From assembly GCF_028716865.1 (NCBI RefSeq), contig NZ_JAQUOY010000007.1, positions 24,429 to 88,428 of the forward strand: a DNA stretch of 64,000 nucleotides, in the 5' to 3' direction. Shown here in pieces: positions 1-8,932 of this stretch. The notes beneath the pieces were generated by a model. The model saw only the letters and a list, made by a program, of their open reading frames with translations. It ran no database searches and was not told the DNA's origin. The position numbers were made by a program, and so were the translations under genes. The stretch is from Candidatus Methylomirabilis sp. (lineage in GTDB: Bacteria; Methylomirabilota; Methylomirabilia; Methylomirabilales; Methylomirabilaceae). The stretch's first letter is position 1. Each line of letters begins with the position of its first letter.

Positions 1-1117
1 GGGTCTCGCGTAAGAGCTGCCACACGTAACGACCGGCGCGGTCATCGGCATAGGCCAGCGCACGGAGTCGCTCCACGGGCTCCTCGATCCCCTGGACCAT
101 GTCGAGTGAGGGGAAGGCCACCGGCCGCTGCTGCCGGTACTCCATCGTCTTGTAATCAAGGACCAGGATCTCGCTGCCTTCGGTCCCTTTGATTCGCTTG
201 TAGAACCCTTGGCCGGCCTTCTCGCCCAACCAGCCGCGCTTCACCAGCTCTGACAGGAATGGCGGAATAGTATAGGCCGGTCGCTCCTGATCATCTGAGA
301 GAGCCTCGGCGATATTGGTGGCAATGTGTACGACCGTATCGAGGCCGACGAGATCGGCGGTTCGAAATGTGGCGGTCTTGGGGTGACCGATGGCACTGCC
401 GGTAAGCCGGTCAACCTCCTCGATCGAGTAGTCGCCCCCCACCATGAGTCGCATGGCGGTAAAGAGGCCGAAGGCGGCGATCCGGTTGGCGATAAAGTTC
501 GGAGTATCCTTAGCGAAGACGATCCCCTTGCCAAGCCTCCGTTCCGCGAAGGCAGCCAGCCCTTGCATCACCTCTGGCAGTGTCTCTGGGCCGGGGATCA
601 GTTCCAGGAGCTTCATGTACCGCGGGGGGTTAAAGAAGTGCGTGCCCAGAAAGTGAAGTCGGAAATCGACAGACCGCCCCTCCGCGAGGCGTCGGATCGA
701 GATCCCTGAGGTGTTGCTGCTGATAAGACTTCCCGGTCTACGGTGGGCGTCAACCTTGGCAAAGAGCGCCTGCTTGGCCTCAAGTCGCTCAGGCACCGCC
801 TCGATAATCCAGTCGGCTTGAGACAGCCACTCGAGATGGTCTTCGATATTTCCGATAGTGATCAGGCGGGCGTCTTTGGGCGAAAAGAAAGCGGGTGGAG
901 AAGCCTTGAGGGCGGCCTCAAGACCTTTGGCCGCAAAGCGATTGCGGAACGCGGGACTTTCCCTGGTCAGCCCCTTACGCCGATCTTCCTCGGTCAGTTC
1001 GGGCGGCACGATGTCAAGCAGGAAGGTGGGGATACCGGCATTCGCAAGATGGGCAGCAATCCCACTCCCCATCACCCCCGCGCCCAGTACTGCCGCACGC
1101 CTGATAGCTGATGACAT
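1..1117 (-). CDS. fadN: 3-hydroxyacyl-CoA dehydrogenase, FadN type (3' end outside window)
   Basis: Partial gene on the minus strand; at least 372 codons are present and it runs off the left edge. It starts at the ATG at 1117, with GGAGG four bases upstream. The N-terminus carries the NAD-binding Rossmann motif GAGVMGSGIAAHLANAG, followed by a conserved SSNTSGIS segment, HFLGTHFFNPPRYMKLLE around the catalytic His, and KDTPNFIANRI. The whole visible part resembles B. subtilis FadN, in which the dehydrogenase comes first and an enoyl-CoA hydratase domain follows; that second half would lie outside the window. The expected reaction is NAD-dependent oxidation of 3-hydroxyacyl-CoA in beta-oxidation. 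The family call is firm, but the fusion to a hydratase is inferred. It is divergent from the toxin-antitoxin pair to its right. Confidence 0.88.
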   Translation of the reverse strand, partial: MSSAIRRAAVLGAGVMGSGIAAHLANAGIPTFLLDIVPPELTEEDRRKGLTRESPAFRNRFAAKGLEAALKASPPAFFSPKDARLITIGNIEDHLEWLSQADWIIEAVPERLEAKQALFAKVDAHRRPGSLISSNTSGISIRRLAEGRSVDFRLHFLGTHFFNPPRYMKLLELIPGPETLPEVMQGLAAFAERRLGKGIVFAKDTPNFIANRIAAFGLFTAMRLMVGGDYSIEEVDRLTGSAIGHPKTATFRTADLVGLDTVVHIATNIAEALSDDQERPAYTIPPFLSELVKRGWLGEKAGQGFYKRIKGTEGSEILVLDYKTMEYRQQRPVAFPSLDMVQGIEEPVERLRALAYADDRAGRYVWQLLRET

Positions 1118-1129
1118 CGGACCTCCGAG

Positions 1130-1223
1130 CCCCCTTCACCTTCATCCTCTCCCCCCAGGTGGGGAGAGGAATGTTTTGATGCCCCTCGCCCCCCTCTGGG
1201 GGAGAGGGCGTGGGTGAGGGGGA
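1130..1223. repeat. GC-rich palindromic intergenic repeat
   Basis: The segment holds nested inverted repeats. A 9-bp stem (CCTCTCCCC/GGGGAGAGG) lies at 1146-1169, a second C-run/G-run hairpin at 1182-1208, and outer arms CCCCCTTCACC and GGGTGAGGGGG enclose both. It lies in the divergent intergenic region beside the fadN start. It looks like a dispersed mini-palindrome rather than a terminator, since no T run follows. Confidence 0.6.
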
Positions 1224-1394
1224 TTTTCTAAGCAAAGAGTACTGAACAGGCCAAAGGTTGTAAAGGCGAATTATCCAGCATTACTTTTTCTCGTTGACAA
1301 CCCACCAAATGGGAGGGATATGTAATGCGAGTAAATTGCCAGCGGGTTTCTCCCCATTAGGCGCAAACCATAGAGAGTGAACACGGAGGGTAAC

Positions 1395-1622
1395 ATGCTT
1401 AACTTAGCTGAGATCCTCAAGGACGCCATGAGCCTAGACGTCCATGATCGTGCCGCTTTGGCGGAAAGACTTTTGGCCAGCCTGGAAGAGTTGAGCGAGG
1501 AAGAAGCGGAGCGCCTGTGGGCAGAGGAAGCGCAAAGGCGGCTGGATGAGTACCGCGCAGGCCGTGCTAAGGCGGTTCCGGCCGAAAAGGTCCACAAACA
1601 AGCGGAAAGACTTTTCCGGTGA
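1395..1622 (+). CDS. Antitoxin, addiction-module (PF09720-like) family
   Basis: A 75-residue acidic, helical protein starting MLNLAEILKDAMSLDVHDRA and rich in Glu (ASLEELSEEEAERLW). This is the pattern of the short antitoxins paired with ParE/RelE-type toxins (TIGR02574/PF09720). The ATG at 1395 follows GGAGGG and is preferred over an upstream in-frame start at 1377, which has no Shine-Dalgarno sequence. The stop codon overlaps the GTG start of the toxin by four bases, so the two are translationally coupled. By analogy it binds and neutralises the downstream toxin and may repress the operon. It has no visible ribbon-helix-helix or AbrB fold. Confidence 0.72.
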   Translation: MLNLAEILKDAMSLDVHDRAALAERLLASLEELSEEEAERLWAEEAQRRLDEYRAGRAKAVPAEKVHKQAERLFR

Positions 1623-1924
1623 CGTCTGTCAGGTACCACGAGGCAGCCGAGGACGAGTTGCTGCACGAGATCGGCTACCTCGAACTCCGAGCTAACGGGT
1701 TGGGGCGACGGTTCTTTGCCGAGGTTCGGAGGACCGAGAAGCTCATCTCACAATTTCCAGAATCGGCCGAGGAGATTCGACCGGGCATCCGGAAGCGTAT
1801 ACTCCAGAAGTTTCGGTATTCGCTCATCTACTCAATTGAGGAGGACGTTTTACTCATCCTGGCGGTGGCTCACCACAGCCGTCGACCGGGTTATTGGGTT
1901 GGTCGTATCAGCAGTGGGATGTAA
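1619..1924 (+). CDS. ParE/RelE-like toxin
   Basis: A 101-residue basic protein starting with GTG inside the antitoxin stop (GTGA overlap). Features of the ParE/RelE superfamily are visible: an N-terminal helix (YHEAAEDELLHEIGYLE), an ARG-rich helix, FPESAEEIRPGIRKRILQKF and the closing strands YSLIYSIEEDVLLILAVAHHSRRPGYW, which is the classic ParE-like C-terminus. The target could be DNA gyrase (ParE type) or ribosome-bound mRNA (RelE type); the sequence does not decide between them. It forms a two-gene operon with the preceding antitoxin. Confidence 0.78.
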   Translation: MTSVRYHEAAEDELLHEIGYLELRANGLGRRFFAEVRRTEKLISQFPESAEEIRPGIRKRILQKFRYSLIYSIEEDVLLILAVAHHSRRPGYWVGRISSGM

Positions 1925-2054
1925 AAACCTGAGGGTGGCAGCTAATAACCGGGTGGAGTTTGGCGTTCGCAAAGCTCGCGCGGCTTACTCAAAACCTTAG
2001 ACCTCAGAGGGGTATCGCGTGATCTGTAGGCTCGGTAAAAAAGACCGAAGTCGA

Positions 2055-2084
2055 GTAGGTCGGGTTAGCGCAGCGTAACCCGAC
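2055..2084. repeat. REP-like palindrome next to RAYT gene
   Basis: Imperfect palindrome with arms GTCGGGTTA and TAACCCGAC around GCGCAGCG, preceded by GTAG. It ends 7 bases before the start codon of the REP-associated transposase. Related copies occur at 2646-2675 and 2747-2776 in inverted orientation, and at 15402-15432. Confidence 0.8.
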
Positions 2085-2091
2085 GAAACCA

Positions 2092-2739
2092 ATGCGATAC
2101 CGGCGCGCATTCATTCCAGGCGGCTCGTTCTTCTTCACCGTGGTGACGGCGCAACGCCGGCCGCTCTTTGCGTCTGTGGATGCGGTCGCGGTGTTACGAG
2201 CGGCATTTCGCGCGGTGCGTACATCTCGCCCTTTCGAGGTGGACGCAATCGTGGTGCTGCCCGATCATCTGCATTGCATCTGGACGCTGCCGCCGGGCGA
2301 CGCCGACTTTGCGACGCGCTGGCGGCTTATCAAGACGTGGTTCACCAAGCACTGTGACCCGGCAATACGCACCGAGACGAATCGCGTACGGACAGCGAAA
2401 CAGGAACAGGCGGTATGGCAGCAGCGCTACTGGGAGCACGTGCTCCGGGACGAAGTCGATGTCATTCGACATGTGGAGTATGTGCATTTCAACCCGGTCA
2501 AACATGGGCTTGTACCATCGGCGATGGGGCGTGGCCATATTCCAGCTTTCGCCGGTATTATGTTGAGGCGGGGGTATATCCCGCGGATTGGGGACAGGGT
2601 GCGATGGATTTCGAGGGGGTGGGGCAGGAATGAGGCAATCGGATTGTCGGGTTACGCTGGGCTAACCCGACCTACGATGCTGCGGTCGCATGAAATGAGC
2701 GGTCAGGAGACCAGCCGGAGAGATAGGTACACCCGCTGA
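2092..2739 (+). pseudogene. REP-associated tyrosine transposase (RAYT), frameshifted
   Basis: The N-terminal ~145 residues match the Y1/TnpA-REP transposase family: MRYRRAFIPGGSFFFTVVT, the HUH-type metal motif in VVLPDHLHCIWTLP, and YWEHVLRDEVDVIRHVEYVHFNPVKHGLV near the catalytic Tyr region. After HGLVPS the frame is lost. The expected C-terminus (WPYSSFRRYYVEAGVYPADWG) is encoded in another frame and ends at the TGA at 2631-2633, while the original frame runs on through unrelated sequence to 2739. A one-base deletion between about 2517 and 2535 explains this. The gene is flanked by REP-like palindromes, the expected substrates of RAYT proteins. A sequencing error or a -1 translational frameshift cannot be excluded. 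Confidence 0.82.
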
Positions 2740-2776
2740 CAGACTTGTCGGGTTACGCTACGCTAACCCGACCTAC
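2646..2776. repeat. Two REP-like palindromes downstream of RAYT
   Basis: Two copies of the same 30-bp palindrome lie at 2646-2675 and 2747-2776. Each has the form GTCGGGTTACGCT..GCTAACCCGACCTAC, inverted relative to the copy at 2055. With the upstream copy they bracket the transposase, giving the usual RAYT/REP unit. Confidence 0.82.
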
Positions 2777-2792
2777 AATACCGCAATACTGG

Positions 2793-5507
2793 TTACTTAC
2801 CGGCGCGGGTGCGGAGTTCCTTCAGCGCCGACTCGAGCCGCTTAACCTCTTCGCCGTAGCCGGCGAAGTTGCCCTGCCGAAGCAGGTCCTGTGCCCGCGT
2901 GTAATGGTCGTAGGCGCGAGCCGCCAGCGCCTTAAGTGAGCTGTCAACCTGTGGGATGGCGGCTGCGCCAGGCGGAATCATGGCCGTGACGGGTCCCCTT
3001 GCCGCGCCGCCAAAGACTTTGGCCAGAGCGGCGTCGAGGCTCTCTTCCATGGCGATCTGGCTCCCATGCGCGACGATGATCCGCTTCAGTTCAGGAAGCG
3101 ACCCTTTCTCAGCCGCCAGGTAGAGCGGCTGGACGTAGAGCAGCGACCGCTCGATCGGGATGGCCAACATGCTGCCTCGGATTACGGTAGAGCCGCGTTG
3201 GCTCCAAAGCGAGAGCTGCTGCGAGATAAAGGAATCCTGGTCGATACGGGCGTTGATCTGTCTCGGGCCGTAGACCAGCTTTGCCTTGGGGAAGTTGAAG
3301 GCGGTGAGCTTCCCGTAGTGCGGCGGGTCGCTGCGGGCCGCGATCCAGGCAATCATGTTGTCTTTCTTATTCGGCGTGAACGGCAAGAGGAGGATAAACT
3401 CTTCCTTCGTCTCGCCTGGAAGCCGCATGATGGTGTAGTACGGCTCCATCTCAGCGGGGATGCTCCAGAGATCTTCTTTGTTGTAAAAGACCTGGGGGTC
3501 CTGCATGTGGTAGGTGCTGTAGAGCCTGGCCTGGATGTTGAACATCCCTTGCGGATAGCGAAGATGGGTCTTCAGATCGTCCGGCATCGCCTCGAGCGGT
3601 TGAAAGAGTCCAGGGAATGCCCGGTCGTAGACCTTGATCACCGGATCGGTGGGATCGGCCAGGTAGAAGCTGAGACTTCCGTTGTAGGCGTCCACCACCA
3701 CCTTGACTGAGTTACGGATATAGTTGCCCACGCCGCGGATCGGTTCGGAGTACGGGTACATATTCGAGATGGTGTAGGCGTCGATGATCCAGAACAGACG
3801 GCCGTCCCGAGCGATGACCAGATACGGATCCCGGTCGAAGTGTAAAAAGGGCGCCGCCTTCTGGACTCGCTCAGAGATCTGTCGGTGATACATGATCCGG
3901 CTGTCCAACGTCAGGTCTTGCGAGAGGAGGATCTTGAGCGTCCCGAAGCGGGTGGCGAACAGGAGTTTTCGTCCAAGGGACGTGAGCGGCACGCCCCCCT
4001 CACCGGTGTAGGTGCTATAGACGTTCTTGTCACCCGAGGGGTAATCCAGTTCCTGGGCTTGCGTCTTGACGATGACGTAGTCGTTGGCGAGCTCGCTGAA
4101 ATAGATCTCCGGGCGCGTAACCTTGATCGGCGTGGTTGAGACAGGCGGGATGTCCTTGATTAGGAACTCCGGCAGCCCCTCCGGGGTGACCCGGTTCACG
4201 GGCCCGAGGACGACCCCGTAGCCGTGGGTAAAGATCAGATGCTCATTGATCCAACTCCGGCCGGGAAGATGTTCATACGACATCTCTCTGGCCGAGAGCA
4301 TGACCTGCCGATACTCGCCGTCGATCTTGTACCGGTCGTTGTCCACGTCCACGAATTTATAATAGGTCCGGATCTCCTGGAGCTGGCCGTACGTCGTCAG
4401 CAGTGGACGGTGATCCCAGAGCCGGATGTTCTTGATCGTCAGATCGTTGCGCCGCAGGTCCTCCCGGGTCAGGGTTTCCTCCGCCGGAAACTCTCGCTCG
4501 TCGATCCGGTCAAGTCCGTACGCCTGGCGGGTGAAGCGAATGTTGTGGGTGATGTAGGGACTCTCGGCAACGATCTCGTTCGGGACGACGCGAAAGCGCT
4601 GGATGAAGCCGGGATACAGACCTTGGCCGATGACGCTGGCAACGACCAGCATGCCGAGGCCGACCAGGACCAATCTCCAGCCGCGCTGGAAGATTTGGGC
4701 CATGCAGAGGATAGCGACAAAGATGGCCAGGATCGTGAGAAAGTTGAGGGCCGGGAGGTTGGCGTTGATGTCGCTATAGCCGGCGCCGAAGACCATTCCG
4801 CGAGGGGAGTAGAGGAGCTGGTAGGTGTCGAGCCGGTAACCAACGGCCTTAATCAGGAACAGTAATGCGCCGAGCACGAGCAGATGCGCCCTCGGCAGCC
4901 GGGCAATGATGGGTCCCCGAGCCGTGATCTGTATGCCCCGGAAGAGAAGATAGGTCAGGGTGGTCACCAAGAGGGTCAGGCCGACCGAGGTGATCAGCCA
5001 ACTGTACAGAAAAGAGTAGAAGGGGAGTTGGAAAACATAGAAGCCGACGTCCGTCTGAAAGATCGGATCCGAAATACCGAAGGGTAACGCGTGGGCAAAG
5101 CGGATGTAACTCTCCCACTCGGCGGCCCCACGGAATGCCGAGAGAACTCCAAGTCCGAGGGCGCCGGGGATCAACAGTCGGCGGAAGTACGGTTCGATCA
5201 CCAGGCGGCTGGGGAGGCCGAACCGATCCTCCACCTCAAGGAGGACATCGGTGGCCGTAAATCGGCTGGCCAGGAACAGGTTCACGTACACCAGGACCGC
5301 AAAGGCCAGGCCGAATGCGATGGCGAGCGTCAGTTGCGTCGTGAGGATCGTCAGGAAGACCTTGGGAAGCTTCACCTCCTGGAACCAGAGCCAGTCAGAG
5401 TAGAAGGGAACCGTCTGACTTCCAACCGCTAAGACGACCAGTAAGAGCAGCAGAAGAGCGATCTGTCTGCCCTTGAGATCTGAATCGCTTCCACTGGGTT
5501 GCGCCAT
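2793..5507 (-). CDS. UPF0182 family membrane protein
   Basis: A 904-residue protein of the UPF0182 (PF03699, COG1615) family, whose molecular role is unknown. The first ~310 residues contain about seven hydrophobic segments (for example IALLLLLLVVLAVGSQTV and LLVLGALLFLIKAVG). A large soluble portion with family-typical runs follows: WDHRPLLTTYGQLQEIRTYY, ERSLLYVQPLYLAAE, and a C-terminal helical tail. The family normally has N-terminal transmembrane helices and a big extracytoplasmic domain, and the length is normal. The ATG at 5507 has a GGGGAG Shine-Dalgarno. It lies 40 bases after the BioF-like gene on the same strand and may be cotranscribed with it. Confidence 0.9.
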   Translation of the reverse strand: MAQPSGSDSDLKGRQIALLLLLLVVLAVGSQTVPFYSDWLWFQEVKLPKVFLTILTTQLTLAIAFGLAFAVLVYVNLFLASRFTATDVLLEVEDRFGLPSRLVIEPYFRRLLIPGALGLGVLSAFRGAAEWESYIRFAHALPFGISDPIFQTDVGFYVFQLPFYSFLYSWLITSVGLTLLVTTLTYLLFRGIQITARGPIIARLPRAHLLVLGALLFLIKAVGYRLDTYQLLYSPRGMVFGAGYSDINANLPALNFLTILAIFVAILCMAQIFQRGWRLVLVGLGMLVVASVIGQGLYPGFIQRFRVVPNEIVAESPYITHNIRFTRQAYGLDRIDEREFPAEETLTREDLRRNDLTIKNIRLWDHRPLLTTYGQLQEIRTYYKFVDVDNDRYKIDGEYRQVMLSAREMSYEHLPGRSWINEHLIFTHGYGVVLGPVNRVTPEGLPEFLIKDIPPVSTTPIKVTRPEIYFSELANDYVIVKTQAQELDYPSGDKNVYSTYTGEGGVPLTSLGRKLLFATRFGTLKILLSQDLTLDSRIMYHRQISERVQKAAPFLHFDRDPYLVIARDGRLFWIIDAYTISNMYPYSEPIRGVGNYIRNSVKVVVDAYNGSLSFYLADPTDPVIKVYDRAFPGLFQPLEAMPDDLKTHLRYPQGMFNIQARLYSTYHMQDPQVFYNKEDLWSIPAEMEPYYTIMRLPGETKEEFILLLPFTPNKKDNMIAWIAARSDPPHYGKLTAFNFPKAKLVYGPRQINARIDQDSFISQQLSLWSQRGSTVIRGSMLAIPIERSLLYVQPLYLAAEKGSLPELKRIIVAHGSQIAMEESLDAALAKVFGGAARGPVTAMIPPGAAAIPQVDSSLKALAARAYDHYTRAQDLLRQGNFAGYGEEVKRLESALKELRTRAGK

Positions 5508-5547
5508 CGTTGCTCCCCTGTTCTGCTGCTTCCTTTCGGAAGGAAAG

Positions 5548-6780
5548 CTAGATGAGTTGGAGTGCCCGCCCCGCCTCGGCCAGAGTGGTCAGCGCGGTAT
5601 CCAGATCTGCCTTGGTGTGCGAGGCCGCCACAGTGAGCCGGATCCGTTCGGTCCCGCGCGGCACGGCAGGGTAGCGGATCCCCTGAGCAAAGACACCGCG
5701 GTCCAGAAGTTCCTGACAGAAGCGCATGGCGATCTCAGGCTCTCCCACCATCAGAGGGATAATCTGGGTCCCGCTCTCGCTCACGTCAAATCCAACATCG
5801 CGCAGACCTGCCCGAATGTACCGGGTGTTATCCCACAGCCGTTGCCGCAGTTCCGGCTCTTGTTCCACGATGGTGAGTGCCTCGATTACGGTTGCCGGCA
5901 CCGCAGGCGGCAGCGCGCAGGTAAAGATAAAGGGTCTCGCCCGGTTGATCAGGTACTCGATGACGGTGCGGCTCCCGACCACGTAGGCCCCGAAGCCGCC
6001 GAGCGCTTTGGCGAGGCTTCCGGTCTCGATGTCGATCCGGCCCAGCACGCCCGTCGCCTCGGCGGTCCCGCGCCCGGTCTCACCCAGCACGCCGATGCCA
6101 TGGGAGTCGTCCACCATCGTCATGCAGTCGTAGCGTTCCGCCAGTCCGACGATCTCTCCAAGGGGCGCGACATCCCCATCCATACTGTAGAGGCCGTCGA
6201 CCACGATGAGCCGTCGTCCGGCGGAGACCTCTCGTTTTAACAGTCGCTCCAAGGCAGTGAGGTCGTTGTGCGGGAAGATTCGAACCTGAGCTCGCGACAG
6301 GCGACAGCCGTCAACGATGCTGGCATGATTCAGCGCATCGCTGAACACCACGTCCTGTGAGTCCATCAGAGCAGAGATGACACCCAGGTTGGCCTGGTAC
6401 CCGGTGCTGAACAGGAGGGCGGCCTCGGCCTGTTTGAAGCGGGCAAGCCGTTCCTCCAGTTGGGGATAGAGATCGTAGTTACCCGAGATCAGACGGGCAG
6501 AGGCGGCGCCGCAGCCGTACCGCAGGGTAGCCTGGCAGGCGGCCTCTTTCAGTCGCGGGTGGCAGGCCAGGCCAAGATAGTCGCTTCCGGCAAGGTGGAT
6601 CACCTCCCTACCGTCTACGTGAATCCGTGGGCCTTGTGGACCGTCGACCTGTCTGAGCCAGCGGTACTGGCCCTCGATCTTCAGATCGTCCAGTCCCTGC
6701 TGAAGCGACTGAGTCATATCTCGACGCAGACGTGGATCGTCACAGGTTGGCAGTACCGTGGTTTCCTCGGCGGAGATCAT
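5548..6780 (-). CDS. bioF: 8-amino-7-oxononanoate synthase-like PLP enzyme (alpha-oxoamine synthase)
   Basis: A 410-residue fold-type I PLP enzyme of the alpha-oxoamine synthase family. Landmarks are SDYLGLACHPRL, GCGAASARLISGNYDLYPQLE, FSDALNHASIVDGCRLS, MVDDSHGIGVLGETGRG and the cofactor lysine in GSLAKALGGFGAYV. This set fits BioF (pimeloyl-CoA/ACP plus alanine to KAPA) better than the threonine-pathway Kbl enzyme, but acyl specificity cannot be read from the sequence. No other biotin genes are adjacent. The N-terminus is about 20 residues longer than usual. The start at 6780 lies 9 bases from a perfect TATAAT, so the mRNA may be nearly leaderless; Met22 (6717) is an alternative. Confidence 0.8.
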   Translation of the reverse strand: MISAEETTVLPTCDDPRLRRDMTQSLQQGLDDLKIEGQYRWLRQVDGPQGPRIHVDGREVIHLAGSDYLGLACHPRLKEAACQATLRYGCGAASARLISGNYDLYPQLEERLARFKQAEAALLFSTGYQANLGVISALMDSQDVVFSDALNHASIVDGCRLSRAQVRIFPHNDLTALERLLKREVSAGRRLIVVDGLYSMDGDVAPLGEIVGLAERYDCMTMVDDSHGIGVLGETGRGTAEATGVLGRIDIETGSLAKALGGFGAYVVGSRTVIEYLINRARPFIFTCALPPAVPATVIEALTIVEQEPELRQRLWDNTRYIRAGLRDVGFDVSESGTQIIPLMVGEPEIAMRFCQELLDRGVFAQGIRYPAVPRGTERIRLTVAASHTKADLDTALTTLAEAGRALQLI

Positions 6781-6789
6781 TATCCGGAC

Positions 6790-6818
6790 ATTATAGAGGA
6801 AGCGTGACAGGTGAGCAA
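6790..6818 (-). promoter_or_regulatory. Promoter for bioF-like gene
   Basis: On the minus strand TTGCTC (6813-6818), a 17-bp spacer and TATAAT (6790-6795). The -10 box ends 9 bases before the ATG at 6780, so the predicted leader is only about 2-3 nt and there is no room for a Shine-Dalgarno. Confidence 0.55.
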
Positions 6819-6846
6819 CCGGAACCGGCGGCAGGGCGCCTGGCGG

Positions 6847-8562
6847 CTATCGATCGCGGTAGGCGTGCGTGGCGTACTCGTGGATCATCCTATCTGTATT
6901 GAAGAAAGAGGCGTTGAGCGCAATAGTAAATCGCATCACCTCCGCCCATCGGGTGGGGTCGAGGTAGTAGAGAGGCAGGATCGTGTCCTCCAGCTTACAG
7001 TAGAGTTCCTCTGCGTCCTTGTCATCTCGCCTCTCGACTACTGTTCCGTTGTCTCGAGAACCGATAGCCCAGCCCGTCACCCCTTCCACAAGCACTTCCA
7101 GCCACCAGCCGTCGAGCACGCTGAGGCTCGGCACCCCGTTGTGGGCCGCCTTCATCCCGCTGGTGCCGGATGCTTCATATGGCGGCTGTGGCGTATTCAG
7201 CCAGAGGTCCGCGCCTGAGGTGAGCAACAGGCCCAGCTCCATATCGTAGTTGGGCAGGTAGGCGATCTTGACCTCAGGCGCCAGCTCTTTCGCCCAGTGG
7301 AATATTTTTTGAATGAGCGCCTTTCCCTCTTCATCCTTGGGATGCGCTTTTCCGGAAAAGATCACCTGCAACGGGCCGCGCTGGACCGAAATACGCCTGA
7401 GCCGCTCCGGATCAAAAAAAAGGAGATCCGGGCGCTTGTAGGACGTCGCCCTCCGTGCGAAGCCTATGGTGAAGGTATGCTGGTCGAAGGCCGCGTTGGC
7501 CGTTCTGTTGACTTCTCTAATCAGCAACTGCTTTGCCTCGTCATGGGCCTGCCGAATGGCATCGAGGGGAATGCCGAGGGCATACCGCAGGCAGAAGCTA
7601 TCCTCTCGCCAATCCGGGGTGTACCGATCATACAGGGCGCGAAATGCCGGGGCGGTCCAGGTGGCGGAATGCACGCCGTTAGTGATGGAGTCGATGGGGA
7701 GGTTCGGGAACATGGTACGTGACACCTCGCCGTGTCGTTTGGTCACCCCGTTGACATAATTGCTCAGATGGAGTCCGACACATGTCATATTGAGCGAGCC
7801 GTTACAGCAACTGAGGGGTTGTGTGAGAGTTTGTAACGCCTTCCAGTGGTCCGCATCCAAGATGCGTTGGGCCAGATCGAGGGGGAACTGATCGTGGCCG
7901 GCGGGAAGCGGCGTGTGAGTCGTGAAGACACAGAGGCGCTTCACCTGATCGATGGCGTCTTCCGCCTGCTGGGGCGTCTGTTTGAGCGCCTCAGCCAATA
8001 GTTCCAGAGCCAGCAGGGCGGCATGGCCTTCGTTCATGTGGAACCTGAAGACCCGGGTGTACCCCATCACCCGCAGTATGCGTACACCGCCCACACCGAG
8101 AATGACCTCCTGGCACAGGCGATACCGCTGATCACCGCCATACAGGTAGTTGGTCAGCGTACGGTCATAGGGATCGTTGCAGGGCAGATCAGTATCCAAC
8201 AGTAACACTGGAACGACGGTACCCGATACCCCGGTAATCAGATATTGCCATGCGCGTACGGTAACCTGTCGTCCTTCGACCTCCACCTGGCATGTACCGT
8301 CCGTGAGGTGGAGGAATTGATCTATAGGCCATGCTGCAGGCTCCTCATGTTGGCGCCCCTCTTCATCGAGCTGTTGAGAAAAGTAGCCCTTTCGATATAG
8401 CAGCGTCACACCGACCATGGACAGCCCCAGGTCGGCCGCGCTGCGCAGCGTATCGCCCGCCAATACGCCAAGCCCTCCGCTGTAGGTGGGCAGAGGGCTT
8501 TCGAGTGCGACCTCCATAGAGAAGTAGGCGATAGTTCGCGGCGCGAGTTTCTCAACTTTCAT
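6847..8562 (-). CDS. glgP: Alpha-glucan (glycogen) phosphorylase
   Basis: A 571-residue phosphorylase of the short, TIGR02094-like type (GT35 family). It releases glucose 1-phosphate from alpha-1,4-glucans in the cytoplasm. Motifs: AYFSMEVALESPLPTYSGGLGVLAGD at the N-terminus, FRFHMNEGHAALL, SITNGVHSATW, GFARRATSYKRPDLL, and EASGTSGMKAAHNGVP with the PLP-binding lysine. The ATG at 8562 (MKVEKL) has GAGGAGGGG upstream and is preferred to a TTG in-frame start at 8592. It is followed by the BioF-like gene, which has its own promoter. Glycogen storage is implied, though no glycogen synthase lies in the window. Confidence 0.9.
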   Translation of the reverse strand: MKVEKLAPRTIAYFSMEVALESPLPTYSGGLGVLAGDTLRSAADLGLSMVGVTLLYRKGYFSQQLDEEGRQHEEPAAWPIDQFLHLTDGTCQVEVEGRQVTVRAWQYLITGVSGTVVPVLLLDTDLPCNDPYDRTLTNYLYGGDQRYRLCQEVILGVGGVRILRVMGYTRVFRFHMNEGHAALLALELLAEALKQTPQQAEDAIDQVKRLCVFTTHTPLPAGHDQFPLDLAQRILDADHWKALQTLTQPLSCCNGSLNMTCVGLHLSNYVNGVTKRHGEVSRTMFPNLPIDSITNGVHSATWTAPAFRALYDRYTPDWREDSFCLRYALGIPLDAIRQAHDEAKQLLIREVNRTANAAFDQHTFTIGFARRATSYKRPDLLFFDPERLRRISVQRGPLQVIFSGKAHPKDEEGKALIQKIFHWAKELAPEVKIAYLPNYDMELGLLLTSGADLWLNTPQPPYEASGTSGMKAAHNGVPSLSVLDGWWLEVLVEGVTGWAIGSRDNGTVVERRDDKDAEELYCKLEDTILPLYYLDPTRWAEVMRFTIALNASFFNTDRMIHEYATHAYRDR

Positions 8563-8932
8563 AGATCTGTTGTTCCCCTCCTCACCGCCCAAAGGTGCGG
8601 TGTCATATCGACGTTACATCCCAACGCCAGTCACTCAACTTTATTATAATACTATCATATCTACCGGTTTTTTGCAGTAATTAGATGTCCTCCCTGTCTT
8701 ATGAAATGAACTACCCCTCAACAAGTCGCGGGGAATGAACCTCCAGTGGATTCAACAACAGGAGGTGCGGCCTCTGAAGTTTATTGTCGGTGACCCTGGT
8801 GATTTGACTCCGTGTCGGGGTCACGATATGATGAAGCCATGGCGCGATGCTTCGAAGGAGTTATGACGGATCTGCTGGGGAAGGGGCAGCCGGAAGGGGC
8901 GGAGTTGTTGTTGAAGGGTAAGGAGGAATGCC
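8563..8932. other. Divergent intergenic region between glgP and the EF-Tu-like gene
   Basis: 370 bases without a credible gene. It holds an AT-rich block at 8640-8695, probably the glgP promoter side with a TATAAT on the minus strand, and a strong forward promoter at 8804-8832. An inverted repeat GTGACCC/GGGTCAC (about 8790-8824) overlaps that promoter and could be an operator. A short forward frame from 8863 has a Shine-Dalgarno-like AAGGAG but no recognisable product. Confidence 0.5.
8804..8832 (+). promoter_or_regulatory. Promoter for the EF-Tu domain 2-like gene
   Basis: TTGACT (8804-8809), exactly 17 bases, then TATGAT (8827-8832). The right arm of the GTGACCC/GGGTCAC inverted repeat lies in the spacer, which suggests a bound regulator. 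Transcription would start near 8839, about 95 bases upstream of the coding start at 8933. Confidence 0.6.
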
